A stretch of 64,000 bases of DNA from Paenibacillus faecalis (GTDB taxonomy: Bacteria; Bacillota; Bacilli; Paenibacillales; Paenibacillaceae): NCBI RefSeq assembly GCF_900289175.1, contig NZ_LT985747.1, positions 273 to 64,272 of the forward strand, in the 5' to 3' direction. Positions 27,099 through 36,273 of the stretch are shown here, in pieces. The position numbers were made by a program, and so were the translations under genes. The notes under the pieces are model-generated. The model was given only the letters and a program-made list of their open reading frames with translations. It ran no database searches and was not told where the DNA came from. Each line of letters begins with the position of its first letter. The stretch's first letter is position 1.

Positions 27099-29942
27099 TC
27101 AAACTTCCAAATAGAGAATATTAGGAATATCGTTACCTAACATCGATATCAAGAAATATACTAAACCAGCCTCACCCAGAAACAGCCCAATCGACTCGGC
27201 ATGAGCCCCTAAACCACCAACATAATCATCCCAACTCTTCGGAAGGTAAAAATAGTTTGCAGGCAGCGCACCCACATGATTTAATAATAGAAAATTACCA
27301 ATATACCCATGGCATAGAGAGTAATTTGTAAAACGTTGAATCGATTTTTCTGAATTTTTCTTTAATGGATCTAACATCAGTGATTCAGGAGATACCTCAT
27401 TCCTCATTTCCATTCTTGAACTATACATACCAACTGATCCCTGACACCAGTAGTCTTCAACATATTTATTATCATTCTTTCTAGTGTCGTACCATTGATC
27501 CGTCTGTGAATCATATTTTTTATTTTCAAAACGAATTAGCTCTTCGATCATATTTAGAGGAATATCCGTATGCGAAGATGCAACTTTCAAAGCATATGTA
27601 ATACCTGAATAGCCATGAGCAAAGCCAGTGCGGTAATCTTTATTTATGATTTGTTTTTCTAGCTCTTTTATGATGTAATTCGTGATCGCCCTTATACATG
27701 GCATTAATTTTTCTGATTTTGATTCCGTATGAACTCTGCATAAAATAACTAACAAGCTGCTTATACCGCTAGCAAAGTCAATTTCAATATCTTCTATTTC
27801 TAATGTACTTACGATCTTCTCTGAGAACTTTTCCGCTAGCTCAACTGCTTTAGATATCAACGCTGCATCATTTCTCAATTTCCCTAAATAAAGATACGTA
27901 TAGATCACAGAACCTGTGTTTCCAAACCCGCAAAGATTATTCTCATACTCTAAAAGCTTATGTTCGTTCTCAACAAGATCATCCATTAAGAGAGAGTAAT
28001 AATGTTCATACTTCTCAGAATCAATAAACTTGGATAGTAAAGCAAATAATATCGCCATCCCTGTTATGCCATCGTATAAACCATAAAGCATATAACCCAG
28101 CTTCGCTTTTTGTTCACCATCTGTTATATGTGAAAACCACTGAATCCGGCCACTCTGGAGCCTGGTCGATTTCTCTAAAATATCTTGAGTCCAATATTCA
28201 ATCTGTTTCTTCATTTCTAATTTGTCATGAATGTATATTTTCAGTAGAGGTTCTGGATCTATGTATTTTGTATCTACATCTGTCTTTGATAATTCAAAAC
28301 CTAGCGATAATCTTATAATTTTCGCTTGAAACTTTAAATCATCGTCACTAAGTAATTCGATTTTTGCTTTCGCGCTATCCAGTGGAGAAACACCAAAATA
28401 ATCATCTTTTTGAATATGATTAATTTTAATAAACGTACTCCCAATCGACGTATAAAAATACGGGACATCTTCATTTTCCAAACTTTTAATTTCTTCATTA
28501 ATGATATCTGTCGTGAATTTTTCAGATGGATATTCAAGCAATAATTGAAATAGTTCTTTTCTTTTTTCCTGGCTGACAAGATATTTCGGATACTTTGACA
28601 TCGTAAGAAATTCTGAATAGGTTTGAGTCGGACGTAACACAACTCTAATCGTATCATTGATAAAAATATCAATTAATTCAGAAAATTCATCTTTAGCATT
28701 TTTGATTACATTGTAACCATAAGCAAATCCATTACAAATATCATCAATATAATGCATCGCCTCTATTTTCTGTCCCATAAATATCGGAATATTTCTTTTT
28801 CCGTCTAAAATAAACGGTTTGTTGACGAACTGCATGTCATCACTCTTACGATTAATGAGATTCAACGAGGAATATAGCTCGGATACTTGACCTTCTTTTC
28901 CAGATAAGCCGCTAATCTCAAAATCCATAAACTTCCCATAATCCATCGGAAGCATCATGGTAGACAATACGGATGTTTGATAAGATTTTGTAAGTTCATC
29001 CCCTTCGATCGGTTCTATATTGGAAAAAAACGTTTCAATATCGATTAACACCGGATCGGATTCATCAGCGATCACATTTTCATAATGAAAATCGCCTGCA
29101 TTCAAAATATACATAACTGCTATATTCATGCCCTGTTTATAATAAAAATGATGGGCTGATTCTAGCGTTTGCAGCTCTCTATTGCGAATATATTGTTGCC
29201 AGCCATACCCTTGTTTGCAGATCACTTCAGGATATTTTAAATGTTGATTAGGATCATCGCTTTTTGAATTGATCCAATTTAATACTTTATTAAAGTTTCT
29301 CTCTATATTCATAAATTTAGGTTTATATACAAATTTCCCTAAATTGGTTTCTATTATTTTTACACTTTTTCCATTGTTATGAGGGTCTCCAAGACCAAAT
29401 TTATATCCTTCAACAATAAAATCTTTATTTTGAAAAAACATGCACTTTATATCGTTGTAATCCTTGACAATATTAGTTAAAATGTTAAATTGCTCTTCCA
29501 GTATTTGATTCATTTTTAATACAATTAATGATAGGATTTCAGGGTATTCTTCCAAGATTTCAAAAAATCCGTCTTCATTGCCTAAAATTTCATCATCAAA
29601 GTAAAGATATCGCTCTTCGCTGGTATCTCCAACTAAAGAACCGCTAAGCCTATTTATATTAAGCTCTGTTAATAATGTATTTGAAACTACCTCTCTTATT
29701 TTGTAAAAGATCTCATCAACAATCGCTTTGTCATAATTTTGATCTATGATACTTGAAGTAACCAAGGGATTAAATGGCTCATCCATAATACGCTTTAAAG
29801 AATAGCTAAACGGTGCATAAAAATTACGAAAGTATTCTTCTGTTATTCCAGTTTCCTTTGAATGATCGAGAAAATATTCTTTAAGTAAAATTTTTAAATC
29901 CTCATGATCCTTTATTAATGGAAAAGAAAGAATACTTTTCAT
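27099..29942 (-). CDS. lanM: LanM: class II lanthionine synthetase, second copy (beta module)
   Basis: 947 residues. The N-terminal about 600 form the kinase-like dehydratase domain that phosphorylates and dehydrates Ser/Thr (FGLGDPHNNGKSVKIIE, VYKPKFMNIERNFN, NAGDFHYENVIADESDPVL as the catalytic-loop region). The C-terminal about 330 form the LanC-like cyclase. Zinc ligands are predicted as Cys833 (YWCQGSVGM) and Cys877-His878 (SLCHGYIGN). WCQG replaces the more usual WCHG. The start follows GAAGGGG. It lies directly after the beta precursor gene. Confidence 0.95.
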   Translation of the reverse strand: MKSILSFPLIKDHEDLKILLKEYFLDHSKETGITEEYFRNFYAPFSYSLKRIMDEPFNPLVTSSIIDQNYDKAIVDEIFYKIREVVSNTLLTELNINRLSGSLVGDTSEERYLYFDDEILGNEDGFFEILEEYPEILSLIVLKMNQILEEQFNILTNIVKDYNDIKCMFFQNKDFIVEGYKFGLGDPHNNGKSVKIIETNLGKFVYKPKFMNIERNFNKVLNWINSKSDDPNQHLKYPEVICKQGYGWQQYIRNRELQTLESAHHFYYKQGMNIAVMYILNAGDFHYENVIADESDPVLIDIETFFSNIEPIEGDELTKSYQTSVLSTMMLPMDYGKFMDFEISGLSGKEGQVSELYSSLNLINRKSDDMQFVNKPFILDGKRNIPIFMGQKIEAMHYIDDICNGFAYGYNVIKNAKDEFSELIDIFINDTIRVVLRPTQTYSEFLTMSKYPKYLVSQEKRKELFQLLLEYPSEKFTTDIINEEIKSLENEDVPYFYTSIGSTFIKINHIQKDDYFGVSPLDSAKAKIELLSDDDLKFQAKIIRLSLGFELSKTDVDTKYIDPEPLLKIYIHDKLEMKKQIEYWTQDILEKSTRLQSGRIQWFSHITDGEQKAKLGYMLYGLYDGITGMAILFALLSKFIDSEKYEHYYSLLMDDLVENEHKLLEYENNLCGFGNTGSVIYTYLYLGKLRNDAALISKAVELAEKFSEKIVSTLEIEDIEIDFASGISSLLVILCRVHTESKSEKLMPCIRAITNYIIKELEKQIINKDYRTGFAHGYSGITYALKVASSHTDIPLNMIEELIRFENKKYDSQTDQWYDTRKNDNKYVEDYWCQGSVGMYSSRMEMRNEVSPESLMLDPLKKNSEKSIQRFTNYSLCHGYIGNFLLLNHVGALPANYFYLPKSWDDYVGGLGAHAESIGLFLGEAGLVYFLISMLGNDIPNILYLEV

Positions 29943-30045
29943 AATATCAGCCCCTTCTCATCATATAGACTGTATTAAGGTAAATGGAAAGCAGTACGAC
30001 TTTGACCCCTTTACTTTAATACAATCATTTTAATCAGTTCTTAAA

Positions 30046-30234
30046 TTAGCAATCACCCGTACATGCTGTTGATGGGCATAATGCAGCGGTAACAAAACCG
30101 CAAATCCAAGAAGAAGTCGTAATTCCGAGCGCCTCAGCTCCAGCTCCTACTTTTTCTTGCAATTGCTTTTCATCTTTCTCACAGATAAATGTATTGTTTT
30201 CCAGAACGGCTTTTCTAATTTCTCTTTTCGACAT
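30046..30234 (-). CDS. lanA: Two-component lantibiotic beta-peptide precursor
   Basis: 62 residues. The leader is helical and charged (MSKREIRKAVLENN, EKDEKQLQEKVGAG). The C-terminal core is rich in Ser, Thr and Cys: ITTSSWICGFVTAALCPSTACTGDC is residues 38-62, given here as ITTSSWIC + GFVTAALC + PSTACTGDC. The terminal LCPSTACTGDC matches LCPTTKCTxxC of haloduracin beta and lichenicidin beta. Predicted LanT cleavage is after G30-A31, leaving GAEALG for later removal, as in other beta peptides. Probable rings: SxxC, TxxxC, SxxC, TxxC. RBS is GAAGGGAAG. Confidence 0.93.
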   Translation of the reverse strand: MSKREIRKAVLENNTFICEKDEKQLQEKVGAGAEALGITTSSWICGFVTAALCPSTACTGDC

Positions 30235-30297
30235 GTTGACATCTTCCCTTCATATAAAATTATATATATAAACTTTTGGTCAAAGTCGTACCCCTTG

Positions 30298-32448
30298 TTA
30301 ACTTGAATACAAATAGTGATATTTCCCCATCTTTTCTATTAAATCATCATGTGTTCCATGCTCTACGATCTCACCATTTTCTATTAAAAAAATCCGATCA
30401 CAATTTTTTATCGTTTCTAACCGATGGGCGACGATAATTGAAATGTTGTCTTGACTTAGTATATTATTCATTATTTTTCTTTCCGTAGTATAGTCCAGAT
30501 AGCTTGTACCTTCGTCAAATATTAATACGGTAGGCTGGTTTAATATCGCTCGCGCTATGGCAATTCTTTGTCTCTGACCACCGGATAGATCCACACCTGA
30601 ATCTGTAGGCACTGTATAATATCCCATAGGAAACCTTGATATATCTTGATCTAAACAAGCAGCTTCTGCAGCTTTGACCACATCTTCTTCCGTAAAGGAG
30701 TATCGTTGCGCACGGATATTTTCAAAAATGGTATCCGAATAAATATGCATATCTTGAAGTACACACGATACCTGTTTGCTCAGTGAAGCTGTATTAATTT
30801 CATGAATCGGTATGCCATTATAATAAATAGGAAGATCCTTTTCTCTATACAATCCTGCCAATAACTTGATAAGTGTGCTTTTACCTGAACCTGTTGAGCC
30901 TACAATCGCGATTTTTTCACCACAATGAATTTGCAAATTAATATTTTTTAAGATCAAATTTGAATCTTTCGTATAAGAAAAATTCAGATTTCTCACTTCG
31001 ATTGTCTTTATTTCACCAATTTCTTTATGACCATCCTCTTCTTCTGGATGTAATACAATATCATTGATTCTTTCAATAAAACTGCTATTAACCAGATATT
31101 CACTATATGTATTGATGACCTGGCTGATCAAAGAGATCGACATGACAGTGAAAGTTTGAGCTATAATAATCTCTCCTAATGTTACTTCCTGGTATATTAC
31201 TAAAAGAAAACCAACCAAAAGTAATACTAAGGGAATCACAATATTCATTGTATTAACAAACGTTGAAATGAGCCCTTGGTAAAATTGTTTGCGTTTTCTG
31301 ATTTTTTGTAATTCAGAAAAGACCTGTTTCCATTTTGAATAAATATCATCTTCAGAACGCATCACTTTCGTTAACTGAACAGAATGCAAAGTTTGAATTT
31401 GAATACTGTTAGACAGGGAGTTTAATGTAAACTCTTGTTGACTGAGTTCTCTAATCTTATGAGATAAACTGTAGATCAGTGTCTGATTTAAAATTAAAAA
31501 TATGATATGTACGAAAAATAACTTAACGGATATTGAAAAAACGTAGCCAATTAAAACAATAAATAATCCGATGTCAAAATACATCTTTATAAATTTATCT
31601 AATAGAAAATCCTTCAATACATTTACACTGCCCAAACTAGTCAATAACTCTCCATTTGTACGAGACTCGAAAAAAGAATACGGTAATTTCAATGTTTTTT
31701 TAAATGCATCCGATACGATTTTCTTTTCTGTATCCACTCGTAATGATAACGAAATAAGTTCGCGGATAAACGCTATAACAAAAACCAAAATTAAAAACAA
31801 TAATAGAACCATCGAAAAATTACTAAATAATGTTAAGTACTCTTCTGTATTTCCGTGTTGTGCAACGCTAGTTATACTGTTGATCAGCCTTTTGGAATAT
31901 TCAGCCGAAAAAATAGTAACCAAATACATAAAGATAGATAAGAGCAGACTTAACACGATCTTGCCAGTTGATGATTTCAGGGATGAGATAAAAAAGTTCC
32001 ATTTTTTCCTAAATTTGATTTTCGGTGTTTTTATCGAGTTTTCTAATTCATTGACTTCTAACAATATATTGCTAAATTTATGTAATAGCTCTGTTTCCGA
32101 ATATGTTTTCCTGCCCAGTTCAGGATCGACAATAAAATAATGATTGTTTTTTATTTTTTCCAACACGACAAAATGCTTGTTTTCCCAAAACAGAATAGAT
32201 GGAAGTTTCACATGCTTCAAAGCTTCCACTATATTTTCCGTCTTGATTTTTAACACTTTTGCTTGATAATTAAATTTTTTAAAATATTCTTTAATATGAA
32301 ATATATTGACTCCATCCCGAATAGAACCTATGTCATTACGAATATCTCTTAGTTCTACATTGCAACCATAATAATCCAGAACCATTTTACAGCAGCAAAG
32401 TCCACATTCATTCGGTTGTAATTGCCGAATAACCTTTATTTTTTTCAT
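30298..32448 (-). CDS. lanT: LanT: lanthipeptide exporter/peptidase (C39-ABC), first copy
   Basis: 716 residues from the ATG at 32448, behind AGGAGGTGCACA; the frame extends to 32529. The C39 peptidase has LQPNECGLCCCKM (Cys15), NKHFVVLE (His92) and IVDPELG (Asp108). The membrane domain is about 155-440. ATPase motifs are IVGSTGSGKSTLIKL, DLSGGQRQRIAIARAI and LIFDEGTSYLD; the Glu-Gly after FD replaces the usual Glu-Ala/Pro. It follows the first LanM and likely processes the alpha peptide, whose leader ends in GG. Confidence 0.93.
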   Translation of the reverse strand: MKKIKVIRQLQPNECGLCCCKMVLDYYGCNVELRDIRNDIGSIRDGVNIFHIKEYFKKFNYQAKVLKIKTENIVEALKHVKLPSILFWENKHFVVLEKIKNNHYFIVDPELGRKTYSETELLHKFSNILLEVNELENSIKTPKIKFRKKWNFFISSLKSSTGKIVLSLLLSIFMYLVTIFSAEYSKRLINSITSVAQHGNTEEYLTLFSNFSMVLLLFLILVFVIAFIRELISLSLRVDTEKKIVSDAFKKTLKLPYSFFESRTNGELLTSLGSVNVLKDFLLDKFIKMYFDIGLFIVLIGYVFSISVKLFFVHIIFLILNQTLIYSLSHKIRELSQQEFTLNSLSNSIQIQTLHSVQLTKVMRSEDDIYSKWKQVFSELQKIRKRKQFYQGLISTFVNTMNIVIPLVLLLVGFLLVIYQEVTLGEIIIAQTFTVMSISLISQVINTYSEYLVNSSFIERINDIVLHPEEEDGHKEIGEIKTIEVRNLNFSYTKDSNLILKNINLQIHCGEKIAIVGSTGSGKSTLIKLLAGLYREKDLPIYYNGIPIHEINTASLSKQVSCVLQDMHIYSDTIFENIRAQRYSFTEEDVVKAAEAACLDQDISRFPMGYYTVPTDSGVDLSGGQRQRIAIARAILNQPTVLIFDEGTSYLDYTTERKIMNNILSQDNISIIVAHRLETIKNCDRIFLIENGEIVEHGTHDDLIEKMGKYHYLYSS

Positions 32449-32571
32449 TGTGCACCTCCTATGAAAGTAACTGTTTATCCCATTCTTACCTCGCATTGGA
32501 GGTGCATCATCATAACACCCGTATTGCATCCGCTTTCAGATCTAGAGGATCACCTAAAATTCAGCCGAATC

Positions 32572-35500
32572 TTACAGTGTAAAAAAATCAAATACCTGGT
32601 CAGAATACAAAAATTGTAAAACTGAATATCCCCAACCAGAAACACCAATTAATAACCCAAGAGATTCTGAATGAGACAAAACCTGTTTCTCCCATTTTTT
32701 ATCAATTGTGTTGTGGAAGATATTTACATAAGTGTGGGTGCATTGATTCAGAAGTGCTTCATCTTCGAAAACGATCGAATATTTTTCAAGGATCTTCAAA
32801 CTTCCTAAATCTCCATGACAATAGGAAGGATTCGCACCAAAGCCCTTGTTTATCGTAATATCGACTAAATTTCTAATGTAACTCTCATCTCTTAACATTT
32901 CTGAATTACTTTCCTTAGCAGCAATTTGTGATAATAATAACCCTGGAGCCCCGTGACACCAGCCATTAGAATATTTTTTAGTTCCCGGTATATTTTCCCA
33001 ACTATTTAGTTCTTCATCATAAGCTTCATCAATAAAATTTGAAATCTCCACTAAAAATTGAGGATCAACCAGACTGTATCCCAAAACTTCTTTTTCTATG
33101 GATTTTAACTTGATAAGAGATGCCAAAATACCAGCATTACCATGAGCATAGCCTACATAAGCTAAGGTATTTTTGTTTTCCCAATAAGCTGTATGGTTCC
33201 GGCGCACAGCGTTTTCGAACAAGCTTTGATATGAGTCTTCTAGCAGTGGCCGTATATAATCTTGATATTCAGGATACAGCTCATTTAATTGAATTAAACT
33301 TGTGATGAGACCTCCAGAACCCGCAAAAATATCATAGTTGTTGCAGTTCTTCACCAGTCGCTTCAATCTTTGTAAAGAAGTGATCATAATATCATCGAAG
33401 TTTTCAATAGGAATGATTTTGTGAATAACAGCAATGCTTAATAGCAACCCGCTCGTTCCGTTGTAATAACCGACATTTCCGTTTTCATACAACTTCTCTT
33501 GTTGCAAAAAACGAATATTATAATTCACTGCCTTCGTAACGATCTCTTTATATTTTTCTTTTTGTGTAAATTGATAAAGATGAGCTAGAAAAAGGGCTAT
33601 GCCTGCATTCCCCAGGTAAACGTCATTGCCTACGGGACCCACACCAAACTCCGATTCTTCTTTTCCTAAAATGGTAGTGCTGATCCAGGTAGCAGAATTT
33701 TCGTTAGGGTACACCGCTCGCTTCAACAATAGATCGCCAATGTTTTGGCAGAGATCGATCGCTTTCTCGAAATCAATGTGATGATTTCCGCTATTTCCCG
33801 GTGAGGCGAAAACAATATCTGTTTTATCTCCTTTGTATTCTTTAAGCCTCATGGCTTGGTCAATTAAAATTCTCTGATTATCTAAATCATCTAACGACAT
33901 TTTCTTAATTTTTAGTATGGAATTTTCCAGAGGAGTTTTTTTGGATAGAATACCTAATCGATTGTAGCTAGAATCAAATATTTCAAAATCATCGGTGTAG
34001 GTATAGAATATTGGGATATCATGATTGATTAATTGATCATACTCGCTATAAACAAACGACATTTGGTCTTGCCTTTCAAACGCCAATTTGCTGAATAAAA
34101 TTTTCCGGTTTGTTTTATTACCAAGGAGAAAAATGTTTTTACTTAAAAGCATTAGTTTAGAATATAAAAAGGTTGGCCGTAAAATAACTCTGATCTTTTG
34201 GTTCTTGAAATAGTCAGATACCATGCTGATATAAAGTGCTTTATGATCCAAAATCCATTTATAAAAATATTCAAAACTATTTTGCAATATTGAATTGATT
34301 TCGGATAACTCTGAATCGCTCATTTCTTTAATTGGATTGTTCTCACTTATGCCGTTGTATCCAAACTTTCTGATATGTTTTGGCATGCCATGTTCATCGA
34401 TACTAAATTCTGAAAATTTAAACGGAGACATTCTTTGTTTTTCCGCACCAATACCTCCAATTTCCAGTGCATAGTCATCTGAATCATAATTTTTGACAAT
34501 TTTTTTAGGCAAAATGCCGATATCTAAAACGGTCGGGTCAGAAGATTTAATGATTTCTAAAAATCCATAATCATACAAATTCTCATTCAAAAAGATGTTG
34601 GAATGGAATAATGATTCCAAATCAACCAGTACAGGGTCTTTTCCATGCGCAATAATATTTTCACTATGAAAATCGGTGCCATTAAGCGTATACATAATAC
34701 ATAAAATGTAGCCCAATTTTTCATAGTATTGTTTCATATCTTCAGAATCTTTTACCAATATATGATCTATTTTCTCAAAATAAGAATATGTATCTCTGCT
34801 TATAATCTTTATTCTCTTAAACTCAAATTTTTTATCATATGTATACAGGTTGTCCAAAAAGTCAAAGAAACTAATATCGAGTTCGCCGCTTCTTGGTTTA
34901 TAATATATTTCACCATGATTAAACTCTAATTTTGCAACACTTTTTCCATCGGAGTGTGTATCGCCACTCCCAATTTTAATATCTTTTATTTTCAAAAGAG
35001 ATTTTTGTTCTGAGATTGGCATTAATGATTCAATAGATTTCAAATCAAGAGCCACATGATGAATGATTTCCTCGATGTACAATACATGCGTTCGAATACG
35101 CTGTTCAATAAGTTGAAACAACTCTGGATACAACACTTCACATTGGCTTCTAAACCCTTCAGTATGAAATACTTCCTCAATAAAGAATTTAAGCATTTCT
35201 TCACTGTTTTTATTTTTAATGCTGTCTGTGTTATCCTTAAAATAAAGAATGGCCTCATCGATCAAGAAATACCACAGATCATTTTCTAATATTTTTTCCA
35301 GCTGCTCCCGTTGGGAAGTTATAAATAGCTCTTGATCCCATATAAGTTTATTAGATTCAACAAGATCGGTTATTTGGTTTAAGAACAAATCCAATTCTTT
35401 CTGAAAGAAGTTCTGCTTTACTCTGCTCTCTTTTAATCTATGAATACCCGTTTCTTTTATTTCATTCTCTTTATTAATATCTTCAATTAAATGATCAATC

Positions 35501-35604
35501 GGAACTTCAAAAAAACGTTCAAGATGGGATTGTAATTGATCTTCAGCTTCAATTCCTAATAATGTCTTCCAAAAAGGCATAACGTCTTCTTTACTCAACT
35601 TCAT
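32572..35604 (-). CDS. lanM: LanM: class II lanthionine synthetase, first copy (alpha module)
   Basis: 1010 residues from MKLSKEDVMPFWKTLL at 35604, with GTGAGG 3 nt upstream; the frame extends to 35655. Dehydratase domain: IGSGDTHSDGKSVAKLEF, IYYKPRSGELD, NGTDFHSENIIAHGKDPVL. Cyclase domain: VYLGNAGIALFLAHLY, then predicted zinc ligands Cys883 (GWCHGAPG) and Cys929-His930 (SYCHGDLG), in the usual form. It lies 67 nt past the alpha precursor and is quite different in sequence from the second LanM. Co-transcribed with the precursor. Confidence 0.95.
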   Translation of the reverse strand: MKLSKEDVMPFWKTLLGIEAEDQLQSHLERFFEVPIDHLIEDINKENEIKETGIHRLKESRVKQNFFQKELDLFLNQITDLVESNKLIWDQELFITSQREQLEKILENDLWYFLIDEAILYFKDNTDSIKNKNSEEMLKFFIEEVFHTEGFRSQCEVLYPELFQLIEQRIRTHVLYIEEIIHHVALDLKSIESLMPISEQKSLLKIKDIKIGSGDTHSDGKSVAKLEFNHGEIYYKPRSGELDISFFDFLDNLYTYDKKFEFKRIKIISRDTYSYFEKIDHILVKDSEDMKQYYEKLGYILCIMYTLNGTDFHSENIIAHGKDPVLVDLESLFHSNIFLNENLYDYGFLEIIKSSDPTVLDIGILPKKIVKNYDSDDYALEIGGIGAEKQRMSPFKFSEFSIDEHGMPKHIRKFGYNGISENNPIKEMSDSELSEINSILQNSFEYFYKWILDHKALYISMVSDYFKNQKIRVILRPTFLYSKLMLLSKNIFLLGNKTNRKILFSKLAFERQDQMSFVYSEYDQLINHDIPIFYTYTDDFEIFDSSYNRLGILSKKTPLENSILKIKKMSLDDLDNQRILIDQAMRLKEYKGDKTDIVFASPGNSGNHHIDFEKAIDLCQNIGDLLLKRAVYPNENSATWISTTILGKEESEFGVGPVGNDVYLGNAGIALFLAHLYQFTQKEKYKEIVTKAVNYNIRFLQQEKLYENGNVGYYNGTSGLLLSIAVIHKIIPIENFDDIMITSLQRLKRLVKNCNNYDIFAGSGGLITSLIQLNELYPEYQDYIRPLLEDSYQSLFENAVRRNHTAYWENKNTLAYVGYAHGNAGILASLIKLKSIEKEVLGYSLVDPQFLVEISNFIDEAYDEELNSWENIPGTKKYSNGWCHGAPGLLLSQIAAKESNSEMLRDESYIRNLVDITINKGFGANPSYCHGDLGSLKILEKYSIVFEDEALLNQCTHTYVNIFHNTIDKKWEKQVLSHSESLGLLIGVSGWGYSVLQFLYSDQVFDFFTL

Positions 35605-35671
35605 TGTCCTCACAGTCTTTCCCCCCAAAATGAAGTATTCAACCGCTGGGTACATAAATAGAATTTATTTT

Positions 35672-35878
35672 TTAGTTACAAGAACGTTGACATTCTTTCG
35701 TTAATGTACACCATCCACCTTTATTTCCTAAGTAATCACTCAGTGTAAACGTATTAGTTGTGCATCCACCTTGAATGCTTTGATCAATCTCAATAAGTTC
35801 TTCTGCTAAAACCGGAGATAAACTTTCCATCTTTTCAACTCTGTTATAGACAATAAACGGATTTCTATTATCTACCAT
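35672..35878 (-). CDS. lanA: Two-component lantibiotic alpha-peptide precursor
   Basis: 68 residues: a 38-residue leader ending AEELIEIDQSIQGG and a 30-residue core. The core starts CTTNTFTLSDYLGNKGG and ends WCTLTKECQRSCN. CTLTxEC is the lipid-II-binding ring signature shared with mersacidin-like alpha peptides (lacticin 3147 A1 CTLTHEC, haloduracin alpha CTLTVEC). The whole core lines up with lacticin 3147 A1 without gaps. The leader ends in a canonical double glycine. AGGAGG lies 7 nt upstream of ATG. It is the first gene of the leftward operon. Confidence 0.95.
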   Translation of the reverse strand: MVDNRNPFIVYNRVEKMESLSPVLAEELIEIDQSIQGGCTTNTFTLSDYLGNKGGWCTLTKECQRSCN

Positions 35879-35922
35879 GTAATTTCCTCCTAATTCTACT
35901 GTATATACCCAGCTTAGTTCCC

Positions 35923-35950
35923 ATTATAATGCAGATGAATTATATAGCAA
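35923..35950 (-). promoter_or_regulatory. Promoter of the leftward lantibiotic operon
   Basis: On the minus strand TTGCTA (35945-35950), a 16-bp spacer and TATAAT (35923-35928) lie about 45 nt ahead of the alpha precursor start codon. Confidence 0.55.
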
Positions 35951-36027
35951 CCATTTAATTTATTTATTTAACAAAATTGATCATTTTTTCACAATTGATA
36001 AATTTTTTTTTTGAATATCATTTTTTC

Positions 36028-36050
36028 GTATAACTTTACTTTACTTTTTT
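36028..36050 (+). promoter_or_regulatory. Shared operator-like motif ahead of the LanFE-like genes
   Basis: GTATAACTTTACTTTACTTT occurs here and, with one difference in the first 20 bases, at 38139-38160, ahead of the XRE gene. Such a long match in two intergenic regions of one cluster suggests a common regulator, probably the XRE protein. It lies about 80 bp upstream of the alpha-operon promoter and 225 bp ahead of the ABC genes. Confidence 0.55.
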
Positions 36051-36199
36051 ATAAAAATAATTTACTCTGGTTATGGAAGTAGAGAACATTTATTGGAAAA
36101 ACAATCTGATTCTCCTAAATGAACCAGCCTAAGCTCTTGGTGTATCTAATCGAAAGTGCGGATTGGTTTGTTGTAAGTGCTGAAATAATTTCTCGAAAA

Positions 36200-36262
36200 A
36201 GGGGGGAGGCAGTGACAGTTACATAGCTACATACGATGACGATAGAGACTTCAAAAGTAAAG
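36200..36262 (+). pseudogene. Relic of the 3' end of a small immunity-like membrane protein gene
   Basis: One frame reads ATYDDDRDFKS just upstream of the ABC gene. The DNA from GCTACATAC to GACTTCAAAAG matches the 3' end of the gene at 39102-39431 (encoding AAYYYYRDFKR) at 26 of 32 positions. No start or hydrophobic part remains, so it appears to be the tail of a deleted paralogue. Confidence 0.45.
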
Positions 36263-36273
36263 GAGATGTATAT

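Noticed and set aside
31571..32140. 189-codon plus-strand frame antisense to the first lanT
   Set aside because: Antisense to the membrane domain of LanT; composition is explained by AT-rich hydrophobic codons and there is no RBS.
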